A DNA stretch of 25,483 bases, from contig JAUZQT010000052.1 in NCBI GenBank assembly GCA_030950825.1, positions 1 through 25,483 of the forward strand, read 5' to 3'. Shown one piece after another: positions 15,836-23,599 of this stretch. The notes beneath the pieces are model-generated. The model searched no databases and was not told where the DNA came from. It saw nothing but the letters and a program-made list of their open reading frames with translations. The position numbers and the translations under genes are program-made. The first letter of the stretch is position 1. Every line of letters starts with the position of its first letter. This DNA comes from Mariprofundaceae bacterium (GTDB taxonomy: Bacteria; Pseudomonadota; Zetaproteobacteria; Mariprofundales; Mariprofundaceae).

Positions 15836-17242
15836 TTAAGATGATATTTGAAGTTTTGTGATTGCCTCAATACCAGAACGAATCCGTTGCAATGACTCAT
15901 CTGCACCCAGCAAGCCCAAAGTAATATCAATCGGTGGAGAAACTGGGCCGCCTGATAATACAATACGAATCGGCTGCGCCAATTTGCCCATATTCACACC
16001 TTCTTTTTCACAAATGCTTTCAATTAAAGCATGTGCAGATTCAGCTGACCATACAGATAACTTTTCACCTTGACCAATAAATTCTTGCAACAATGCAAAC
16101 GTACCTTCTTTAAAATTCTTTTTTACAGCTTTGGACTGATACTCAGTGGGTGCAATATAAAAGAAGCGAGCACCAGCAGCCAAATCAATGAAGTTTTTCG
16201 AGCGCTCTTGTAAACACGCAATCACCGCAGCCAGATCTGGTTGGTCTGGCTGAATTTCGATATCTAGAAAACACGCAACTTCATCGACCAAAGCCACTGG
16301 CTTCGATGCTTTCATCCAATGCGCATTTAACCAGTCCAGTTTAGCCTGATCAAAACGAGATGCACTTTTCCCCACCGCATTCAAATCAAAAAGTTCAACC
16401 AGTTTTTCTTTGGAAAATACCTCATCATCACCATGTGACCAGCTTAATCGAGCAAGATAGTTCACTACTGCTGCAGGCAAATAACCCTGTTCACGATATT
16501 CAGTAACGGCTATTGAGCCATGGCGTTTGGACATTTTTGCACCATCAGCACCATGAATCAGTGGAATATGTGCAAATTTAGGGACTGGTAAAGTCAGCGC
16601 CTCATAAAGTTGAATTTGTCGTGGCGTATTATTCAAATGATCGGAGCCGCGAACCACATGCGTAATGCCCATATCCGCATCATCAACCACCACTGCAAGA
16701 TTATAAGTTGGCGTACCATCAGAGCGCATAATAATGAGATCATCCAACTCACCATTGGGAAAACAAACATCGCCCAACACCATATCACGCACCCAAGTAT
16801 CGCCTTCACTGGGAGACTTGAAGCGAATCACATACGGTTCATTATCAGGGAAAGCATCACGCCCGCGACAGCGCCCGTCATACATTGGTTTTTTACCCGC
16901 TAATTTTTGTGCTCCGCGCATATGATCCAAATCTTCACGCGAGCAATAACACTTATAAGCCTTTCCCTCATCAAGCAATTTATTCACTGCGGCAATATGT
17001 AGGCTCTGACGTGCGCCCTGATAAACGGGTTCACCATCCCAATCCAAGCCAAGCCATTGCATGCCATCAAGAATTACCTGGGTTGCTTCATCGGTGGAGC
17101 GCTCTTTATCAGTATCTTCAATACGCAATACAAATTCACCACCAAAGTGACGAGCATAAAGCCATGAAAATAAAGCAGTGCGAGCACCACCAATATGCAA
17201 CATGCCCGTCGGGGACGGTGCAAAGCGAGTACGAACAGTCAT
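15836..17242 (-). CDS. gltX: Glutamyl-tRNA synthetase
   Basis: The protein has 468 residues, a class I synthetase that charges tRNA-Glu. The HIGH-type signature is in FAPSPTGMLHIGGART (residues 7-22), the KMSKR loop at 236-240, and IEDTDKERS lies between. Cys98 and Cys100 (CYCSRED) with Cys125 resemble the zinc site of E. coli GluRS, although the usual His127 is Gly. AGGA precedes the ATG. It appears monocistronic. Whether it also misacylates tRNA-Gln cannot be decided without seeing if glnS or gatCAB exists in the genome. Confidence 0.96.
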   Translation of the reverse strand: MTVRTRFAPSPTGMLHIGGARTALFSWLYARHFGGEFVLRIEDTDKERSTDEATQVILDGMQWLGLDWDGEPVYQGARQSLHIAAVNKLLDEGKAYKCYCSREDLDHMRGAQKLAGKKPMYDGRCRGRDAFPDNEPYVIRFKSPSEGDTWVRDMVLGDVCFPNGELDDLIIMRSDGTPTYNLAVVVDDADMGITHVVRGSDHLNNTPRQIQLYEALTLPVPKFAHIPLIHGADGAKMSKRHGSIAVTEYREQGYLPAAVVNYLARLSWSHGDDEVFSKEKLVELFDLNAVGKSASRFDQAKLDWLNAHWMKASKPVALVDEVACFLDIEIQPDQPDLAAVIACLQERSKNFIDLAAGARFFYIAPTEYQSKAVKKNFKEGTFALLQEFIGQGEKLSVWSAESAHALIESICEKEGVNMGKLAQPIRIVLSGGPVSPPIDITLGLLGADESLQRIRSGIEAITKLQISS

Positions 17243-17300
17243 ATTTTTTTCCTATGATTCAACAGAAGTTTTCTACCTTCGAATAACATAATGAGAGCTT

Positions 17301-17323
17301 AAAAACGGGAGTTAAAAACACCC
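17301..17323 (-). terminator. Candidate terminator of the acs-DUF748 operon
   Basis: On the minus strand GGGTGTT and AACTCCC pair with one mismatch around a 3-base loop, followed by GTTTTT. It lies about 40 bases past the stop of the 910-residue gene. Confidence 0.4.
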
Positions 17324-17364
17324 ACAAAAGATAGTCGATGCGGCATACTAACAAAAATATACCC

Positions 17365-20097
17365 TTACTTCACCGCCCGAATCAAAATACCCGTTGATTC
17401 TCCCTGTCGGCTTATCTGCTCAGGCCAAACAGGAAAAATTCGAGCTGGTGAAATACCGCGATCAGTAAGGAATGTTTCAATCTGCTGCTGGGTTTGGCGA
17501 ACACGATAAAGTAACGATTCATCCAACATGGATTGCCCCAATTCTGGTATTAACTCAATGCGCCAAGCCTTTTCAGCTTGCAGCAAGTGTAACGTCTTGC
17601 GCAAGCGCACCCGCTCATTGTGCTTCAATTTATCATGATGCCCCTCAGTACTATCGTGCAAACGAATGCTGGGTAAAGTGAGCACTGTTTCGTTATAATG
17701 ATCAGGCTCTGCTTCTGTAGCTTTATCGGCTAGAGATGCCAACAAAGCCTGTCCCAAGCTATAGCTACTAAAAGGTGTATTCACCCAGTTGCCTTGTAGG
17801 GGCACCTGTAGATGAACATTCCCACCATTACGAATGCGGTCAAACAAAGCATGGGCTGTATAACCCGTGAAATCGGACAGTGATTGATTGGTAAAAACAC
17901 CATCTTGAAGCTGGGCATGGCTTAGTGTCAGATTCATAAGCCCTTGATAATGCTGCGGCTGTTGATCCATAGGCCTTATTTTTATATCCGCAGAAATGCG
18001 ACCACGGTTAAACACAGGAAGTTTTGAATTTTTTAGCCACGCTGCCACACGAAAAGGCAGGGCATGTTTCAGCGAGGCATCGAATGTTAGCCAAGGCACT
18101 TGCCCCCAAGGAAACCATATCCCATCAAAAGAAAAGTCGCCATCAGCAAGTTTGCCTCGCAATCGCATGACAATATCTTGACCTTCGTGCAAGTTAACGA
18201 GATTTATCGTGTCAGCTTCAAACCATACCGATTCAGCTTTCCCCAAACTAAATCGACCCTGCTCAAGCGTGACATGCTCAAGCTGCCAATCATCCAATGT
18301 AAATGGGGCTGATATATGTGGGCTGGTCGCGTTATTCGCATCAAGCACACCCATTGCTTGTGACCATGGCTTCAATGATGTTTGACCCGACCAGTCTGTT
18401 GCTTTCAAACTTTTGACATGTGGCGCTTGCCTGGAAGAAAACGAAATATCTTTCAATAACACACGGTCTGCCTGCCATAACCAAGCACCTCTATTCCACA
18501 TGATATTTTTGCCATTTGCATCGCCTTGCAGCTGCCAGCCTTGACTATTCCAAAATCCAGCCAACTGTAGATCTACATTTCCATTCAGACTCGAATCCTG
18601 AACTAGATTCTGGGGCAAAGCATCTCGAAAATAGCGTAGCGGAACAGTCGTTGCTTCTAGTTTTAGAGATAGACCCAAATCCATAGCACTGTATTTATTG
18701 GCAACAGAACCTTGAACTTGCAGCTTCCACTTCCCTGTGATGTCGCTGCTTGTCGAAGCATTGAGAATGATTGTTTTTCCAAGCAATGAAGCATTGCCCT
18801 GCACATCATTCAACCAGATGTTTTTAGAAACATCACCTACCTGCATGCTTGAGAAGTGAATCTTAGGGAGCTTAAATTTCCATGCTCGCGACTGTATATC
18901 GACTTGCTCCCTAGCCTTTCCTTCTACAGCCTCTGCATCAGAAGAAACAGAATTAACACGCCATTGACCTTTCTGCATATCAATGGATTCAATGTTTAAA
19001 CTACGCTGGGGCCATGTAAGCACGGCCTCTTGCATCGTCAGCTGCTGAATATACCAATCAACATCTGACTGACTCTGATAGCTTAAGTGGTAAATATTCC
19101 CTTCTTGTAAATGTAGTTGCCAACTCTGCGCATCACCCTGCCCTTTACCCTCCACCTGCAACAAGCCTTGTAAATATCCAGTAGCAAGTATTCGATGGTT
19201 GAAGACTGGGGCTGATGCCGCAAAGGTATGCAATGGCCAATTCATTGCTTGCGCTTCTCCCTGCCAGCCATCTTCATCGTAGCTCCCAAGAAATGTCAAT
19301 TTCCCTTCTTCCTCACCCTGCCACTCTATATCTCCTGATAGCTTTCCTATTCTTTCACTTTTTTCCCAGAGTCCTTTGCCACTGACTAGCCCATCAAGTG
19401 CAGATAAACCCAAATACTTGCTCACTGACTGTGCTTTTAATTCTGAGAATGCCATACGCACATCATCATTTTGACGCTGAACATCAACAACGCCACCCCA
19501 CATATCTCCCGATAGATTCCAGTGTTGCTGTTTTGGAGCACTAAAAAAAATGCCATGTGTTATATTTATGGGAGGAGAGGAGCCTTCCTCACTGGGTGTT
19601 TCACGTATCATAAGATCAAGATTTTCAGCATGCACAAGCCTCACAGAATCCAATAGGTCAGCCCATGGCAACCATGCTGCTAAAGCTTTTTTTTGCTGTA
19701 AGGTCTGCTGAAAAAATTGTTTGGGAAGAACAAGCTTAGCTTCTTGCAGCATTACCTCACGAATCTCCACTTGTTGAATAGATGCCGATAAGTTTCCGCG
19801 CAATAAAACAAAAGGGGCATAGAACTCAATGCCAGTTGCTTCCTCACCTGTTTTATCCGTCGATGCTTGCCATTGTATATCATGGATACTTAAAGCTCCG
19901 CGTAACATATGCAGGCGAACTTCACCGACATGACCGCCATACTGCTTTTCCCAAGCAGCAACCCACTGCTGAGCTTGCTGCTGGCTCCAAGCCTGAATGG
20001 AGAGGTGCAACGCAAGTAGCACCAGCATCGACACACTGATACTTGCCAAGTAACTACGCGCGGCAAGAGATAGGCGTGCAGTAGGCGTGTGTATCAC
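17365..20097 (-). CDS. Large AsmA/DUF748-like envelope protein
   Basis: The protein has 910 residues. One N-terminal transmembrane helix (about 14-36) precedes a long beta-rich region expected in the periplasm, with repeated amphipathic strands and filamentous AsmA-type segments (GRISADIKIRPMDQQPQHYQGLMNLTLSHAQL). The last 60 residues (RQTQQQIETFLTDRGISPARIFPV) resemble the OmpA-like tail of DUF748 proteins. AsmA-like proteins are implicated in lipid transport between membranes; the specific role is unknown. It starts with GTG overlapping the acs stop (GTGA), so the two are translationally coupled. The family call rests on architecture and is moderate. Confidence 0.7.
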   Translation of the reverse strand: MIHTPTARLSLAARSYLASISVSMLVLLALHLSIQAWSQQQAQQWVAAWEKQYGGHVGEVRLHMLRGALSIHDIQWQASTDKTGEEATGIEFYAPFVLLRGNLSASIQQVEIREVMLQEAKLVLPKQFFQQTLQQKKALAAWLPWADLLDSVRLVHAENLDLMIRETPSEEGSSPPINITHGIFFSAPKQQHWNLSGDMWGGVVDVQRQNDDVRMAFSELKAQSVSKYLGLSALDGLVSGKGLWEKSERIGKLSGDIEWQGEEEGKLTFLGSYDEDGWQGEAQAMNWPLHTFAASAPVFNHRILATGYLQGLLQVEGKGQGDAQSWQLHLQEGNIYHLSYQSQSDVDWYIQQLTMQEAVLTWPQRSLNIESIDMQKGQWRVNSVSSDAEAVEGKAREQVDIQSRAWKFKLPKIHFSSMQVGDVSKNIWLNDVQGNASLLGKTIILNASTSSDITGKWKLQVQGSVANKYSAMDLGLSLKLEATTVPLRYFRDALPQNLVQDSSLNGNVDLQLAGFWNSQGWQLQGDANGKNIMWNRGAWLWQADRVLLKDISFSSRQAPHVKSLKATDWSGQTSLKPWSQAMGVLDANNATSPHISAPFTLDDWQLEHVTLEQGRFSLGKAESVWFEADTINLVNLHEGQDIVMRLRGKLADGDFSFDGIWFPWGQVPWLTFDASLKHALPFRVAAWLKNSKLPVFNRGRISADIKIRPMDQQPQHYQGLMNLTLSHAQLQDGVFTNQSLSDFTGYTAHALFDRIRNGGNVHLQVPLQGNWVNTPFSSYSLGQALLASLADKATEAEPDHYNETVLTLPSIRLHDSTEGHHDKLKHNERVRLRKTLHLLQAEKAWRIELIPELGQSMLDESLLYRVRQTQQQIETFLTDRGISPARIFPVWPEQISRQGESTGILIRAVK

Positions 20098-22034
20098 CCC
20101 TGCAATTGGGCAATAACGCTCTGGTCTTCCAACGTCGAAATATCTGAGTTTATATCCCGTCCAGCAGCAATATCACGCAATAAACGGCGCATAATTTTAC
20201 CCGAACGTGTTTTGGGTAAATTATCAGCAAAACGAATCGTATCAGGCTTGGCAATGGGGCCAATTTCTTTGCTTACGTGAGCCCGAAGAATAGCTTCCAA
20301 TCCTTCAGATTCGGGCTCTTTTAATACAACAAATGCAAAAACAGATTCACCTTTAATATCATCGGAGCGACCCACAACCGCTGCCTCTGCCACGGCATGA
20401 TGGGATACCAAAGCTGATTCAACTTCCATGGTTCCCAAACGGTGCCCTGAAACATTTAAAACATCATCCACGCGCCCCATAATCCAAAAATAACCATCTT
20501 CATCTTTGCGTGCGCCATCACCAGCAAAGTAATAACCCTTATGGGCAAACTTTTCCCAATAGGTCTCAATAAAGCGTTGCTCATCACCCCATACCCCGCG
20601 AAGCATTGATGGCCATGGTTTTTTCAATACCAAAAGCCCACCACCATCTTTAACATCTTCCCCTTCAGCATCAACAATGCCTGCAAATATCCCTGGTAGT
20701 GGCAGTGTTGCAGATCCTGGTTTGGTTGGTATAGAAAAAGGCATGGGTGCAAGCATGTGCCCCCCTGTTTCGGTTTGCCACCAAGTATCAACAATGGGGC
20801 AACGCTCTTTGCCAATGACTGTATGATACCACATCCATGCTTCAGGGTTGATTGGTTCACCCACAGTTCCCAGTACCCGTAATTTGGATAAATCATAAGC
20901 ATTGGGATAATCATCACCAGCTTTAATCAATGCCCTGATGGCTGTTGGAGCAGTATAAAAAACAGTCACGCCATGATCCTGACAAATTTTCCAAATTCTC
21001 CCAGCATCGGGATAGGTGGGTACACCTTCATACATGAGGGTTGTACCACCATTACACAGAGGGCCATATACTGAATATGAGTGACCTGTAATCCAGCCTA
21101 CATCGGCAGTACACCAAAAAACATCGGACTCAGGCTTGAAATCAAAACTGTACTGCATAGTTAAATGTGCCCACAACAAATAACCAGCGGTGCTATGTAC
21201 AATGCCTTTGGGTTTTCCCGTAGAGCCTGATGTATAAAGAATAAAGAGTGGATGTTCAGCTTCAATGATAGTGGGTTCACACACATCTGCCTGCGCTTTC
21301 AATAAATCAACCCAATCCACATCACGATCTTCTTGCCAGTTTGTATCATGGTGTCCGCGTTTTACGATCAGCACATGCTCAACACTGTTGCAGCCTTGAG
21401 TCAAGGCCACATCCACACAGCTTTTTAGGTCATGAATAGCGCCACGTCTCCAGCCACCATCCGCAGTAATAACGGCTTTAGCACCAGTGTCTTCAATACG
21501 ATCATGCAATGCTTGTGCGGAAAATGCAGCAAATACAACGGAGTGTGTTGCGCCAATACGCGCACATGCCAGCATGGCAATCGCCGCTTCTGGAATCATG
21601 GGCATATAGATGATAACACGATCACCTTTTTTAATACCTAGTGATTTTAAGCCATTGGCAGCAAGGCAGACTTCTGCCAATAGTTCGTTATATGTAATGC
21701 GACGGACATCACCAGGTTCGCCTTCCCAAATAATAGCAACTTGCTCGCCCAAACCGTTATTTACATGGCGATCCAAGCAGTTTTCAGAAAGATTAATATT
21801 GCCATCAGCAAACCAACGATAGAAAGGAGGATTACGCTCATCCAAAACTTGAGTAAAGAGCTTTTGCCATGTTAAATGTTGCTGCGCTAAATTTCCCCAA
21901 GTGCCCTCAAAATCCTTCTGAAAGGCATCAGAAGCAAGCTTCCAATCATGCAAGGATGAAAATAATGCCTTCGACTTTGGCGGTTCAAAAACACGTATTT
22001 CTTCCAAAGTGGATTGAATGGTTTCTTGCGTCAT
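20094..22034 (-). CDS. acs: Acetyl-CoA synthetase
   Basis: The protein has 646 residues from the ATG at 22034, which has GGAGGGGG upstream; the longer frame adds 21 residues foreign to the family. It activates acetate to acetyl-CoA through acetyl-AMP. Motifs include YTSGSTGKPKGIVHS (A3), DTWWQTETGGHM (A5), AGDGARKDEDGYFWIMGRVDD and VSGHRLGTMEVES. The catalytic Lys613 lies in KTRSGKIMRR and is the residue acetylated in homologues to switch the enzyme off. All sites are intact. A palindromic repeat occupies the leader, and a DUF748-like gene overlaps the 3' end. Confidence 0.97.
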   Translation of the reverse strand: MTQETIQSTLEEIRVFEPPKSKALFSSLHDWKLASDAFQKDFEGTWGNLAQQHLTWQKLFTQVLDERNPPFYRWFADGNINLSENCLDRHVNNGLGEQVAIIWEGEPGDVRRITYNELLAEVCLAANGLKSLGIKKGDRVIIYMPMIPEAAIAMLACARIGATHSVVFAAFSAQALHDRIEDTGAKAVITADGGWRRGAIHDLKSCVDVALTQGCNSVEHVLIVKRGHHDTNWQEDRDVDWVDLLKAQADVCEPTIIEAEHPLFILYTSGSTGKPKGIVHSTAGYLLWAHLTMQYSFDFKPESDVFWCTADVGWITGHSYSVYGPLCNGGTTLMYEGVPTYPDAGRIWKICQDHGVTVFYTAPTAIRALIKAGDDYPNAYDLSKLRVLGTVGEPINPEAWMWYHTVIGKERCPIVDTWWQTETGGHMLAPMPFSIPTKPGSATLPLPGIFAGIVDAEGEDVKDGGGLLVLKKPWPSMLRGVWGDEQRFIETYWEKFAHKGYYFAGDGARKDEDGYFWIMGRVDDVLNVSGHRLGTMEVESALVSHHAVAEAAVVGRSDDIKGESVFAFVVLKEPESEGLEAILRAHVSKEIGPIAKPDTIRFADNLPKTRSGKIMRRLLRDIAAGRDINSDISTLEDQSVIAQLQG

Positions 22035-22054
22035 AACTAATCCCCCTCCATAAC

Positions 22055-22118
22055 GCAGATGAAGCTTTTTCACCCCATGACATGAAACATCTACCACAGG
22101 CCTAAAAACCTCATTAGC
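22055..22118. repeat. Dispersed palindromic repeat, copy B (acs leader)
   Basis: This 64-bp copy is aligned end to end with copy A. On the minus strand its core reads TTTCATGTCATGGGGTGAAA, flanked by AGATG and CATCT arms, so an RNA transcript would fold just upstream of the acs ribosome-binding site, ending 20 bases before the start codon. Confidence 0.7.
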
Positions 22119-22155
22119 TCATTTGTTTCATGCTAAAAATAGGCGCACATCAACG

Positions 22156-22182
22156 ATGGGGTCTTATAGTCAAAAGGTCAAG
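22156..22182 (-). promoter_or_regulatory. Candidate RpoH-type promoter upstream of acs
   Basis: On the minus strand CTTGAC and CCCCAT are separated by 15 bp, close to the sigma-32 consensus (CTTGAA, 13-17 bp, CCCCAT). It lies outside the palindromic repeat and about 115 bases before the acs start. No better sigma-70 match was seen nearby. Confidence 0.3.
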
Positions 22183-22193
22183 GCTTCTAACAC

Positions 22194-22231
22194 AAAAAAA
22201 GGCTGTGGAACGAATATTCCACAGCTTTTTT
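22194..22231. terminator. Bidirectional-looking terminator after rpoH
   Basis: GCTGTGGAA and TTCCACAGC form a perfect 9-bp stem with a 6-base loop, flanked by seven A on one side and six T on the other. It ends the rpoH transcript on the minus strand and insulates acs. Confidence 0.9.
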
Positions 22232-22262
22232 ACCTAGTCGTATTATTCACGAATATTGAGGC

Positions 22263-23081
22263 TTAACGGCTAAGTTCAGCCTTTATTTTTTGCATCGCAC
22301 GTTTCTCCAGCTGTCGAACACGCTCAATAGACACCCCAAGGTCTTCAGATAAGTCTTTCAAAGTCGCAGGCTCATCCGATAGATGGCGCTGCACCACAAT
22401 ATGTCGATCACGCACAGACAAAGCCTGCATAGCCTCCGACAGTTGATCTTTTTGATGGATTCTCCAATTGGACTCACTAATAATTTCCTCTGGCGAAGCT
22501 CCATTTGAAGGCAAAGAAGCAACCATGCTTTGACCTTCAATATCCACATCCAGTGACACATCACGCTGCAAAAATGCCGTCGCGGCTTCCTGATATTCAG
22601 TGCCACTCAAACCATACTCAGCACCCACTTCATCTGCATGCTGCCCATCCATTGCAGCAATGGAATTTTTGGCCTTCTGTAAACCGGCAAAGATACGCCG
22701 TTGCAGTTTATTGGTTCCAAGTTTGACAATGCTCCATGATCGTAAGATAAAGTCATGAATTGACGCGCGAATCCACCATGAAGCATAAGTCATCAAACGA
22801 AAGCCTCGATCAGGATCAAAGCGCTTTACAGCATGCATCAAGCCAAGTGTTCCTTCTTGAATCAAATCCATTTCCTGCAAACCAAAGTGGCGGTATTCGC
22901 GGGCAATCGCCGCCACACCATGCAAATTAGCCACCACCAATTCACGTGCCGCTTGGCGATCTTCTTGCTCATGCCAACGCCGTGCCAACCGCACTTCTTC
23001 CTCGCGAGATAGCTTTGATGTTTGTTTTACATCGCGGTAAAACAACGAAATACTCGACATATCAAGTGCCTGTGAAGCCAA
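22263..23081 (-). CDS. rpoH: RNA polymerase heat-shock sigma factor RpoH
   Basis: The protein has 272 residues from the TTG at 23081. AGGAGG lies five bases upstream of that TTG, whereas the ATG at 23096 has no ribosome-binding site. Region 2 carries DLIQEGTLGLMHAVKRFDP and TYASWWIRASIHDFILRSW. LQRRIFAGLQKAK corresponds to the RpoH box (QRKLFFNLR in E. coli), which separates it from RpoD and RpoS. Region 4 contains LSEDLGVSIERVRQLEKRAMQKI. Region 1.1 is absent, as in RpoH. It directs transcription of heat-shock chaperone and protease genes. It is monocistronic, with its own promoter and terminator. Confidence 0.93.
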   Translation of the reverse strand: MASQALDMSSISLFYRDVKQTSKLSREEEVRLARRWHEQEDRQAARELVVANLHGVAAIAREYRHFGLQEMDLIQEGTLGLMHAVKRFDPDRGFRLMTYASWWIRASIHDFILRSWSIVKLGTNKLQRRIFAGLQKAKNSIAAMDGQHADEVGAEYGLSGTEYQEAATAFLQRDVSLDVDIEGQSMVASLPSNGASPEEIISESNWRIHQKDQLSEAMQALSVRDRHIVVQRHLSDEPATLKDLSEDLGVSIERVRQLEKRAMQKIKAELSR

Positions 23082-23129
23082 CTGAACCTCCTGCATCAAT
23101 AATTTTGTGTGCTCTAAAACTGCATATGT

Positions 23130-23158
23130 ATAATATCAAACTGCTACACACATGTCAA
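23130..23158 (-). promoter_or_regulatory. Near-consensus sigma-70 promoter of rpoH
   Basis: On the minus strand TTGACA (perfect -35), a 17-bp spacer and TATTAT (5 of 6 to the -10). Transcription would begin near 23123, leaving a leader of about 40 bases before the TTG start. Confidence 0.75.
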
Positions 23159-23208
23159 CTTAGAATATCAAAGGTGTCCCGTCCAGGTGTCCGCCAGTAA
23201 GTCCCCCT

Positions 23209-23240
23209 GCTGATTTAAGTGTATTTTTTTATAAATCAGC
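23209..23240. repeat. 9-bp perfect inverted repeat upstream of rpoH
   Basis: GCTGATTTA and TAAATCAGC flank a 14-base T-rich loop. It lies about 50 bp upstream of the rpoH -35 and might be a regulator site; function unknown. Confidence 0.4.
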
Positions 23241-23334
23241 GTTTGAAGACCCAGGTCAGGCTTTTCTATTATCATATTTATGAAGCTTATAACGGGGGCA
23301 TCCATTATTGCCATACCAGAACAGCGAAACGTGG

Positions 23335-23409
23335 GTCAAACGGAAACGAGGGTCAGGCTTGTATTCTATGCTTTATTTGGCATAGAATGCAAGCCTGACT
23401 TGGTTTGAC
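23335..23409. repeat. Nested palindrome (REP or mobile-element-like)
   Basis: GTCAGGCTTGTATTCTATGC (23352-23371) and its complement at 23380-23399 pair with a single T-G mismatch around an 8-base loop. Outer GTCAAAC/GTTTGAC arms (23335-23341, 23403-23409) extend it, and AACAG/CTGTT lie further out. It may be a REP-type extragenic palindrome or an insertion-sequence end. No transposase is adjacent. Confidence 0.65.
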
Positions 23410-23599
23410 GCGCTCTGTTTTATTAACGATTGGGGGTGTTGAATCTATACTCAGTCCCGAATTATAGCTTTCTTCGAACTAGCTTATCAAATGCGCGAAC
23501 GGTGAGTTTAAATGAACATGAAAGGCATACAGAAATCGAACTGCCATCATAATGACATATCGATTTGTTAACCTTCTATACGTTGGTATGGAGGTGACA

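Larger units (their letters stand above)
23082..23599. other. Divergent intergenic region between rpoH and the OlsF-like gene
   Basis: About 500 bases with no defensible gene. It holds the rpoH promoter, a tandem AGGTGTCC pair (about 23172-23192), a 9-bp hairpin, and a large cruciform-type palindrome. The sequence GGTCAGGCTT occurs at 23254 and again inside the palindrome at 23351. No convincing promoter for the OlsF-like gene was found. Confidence 0.5.
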
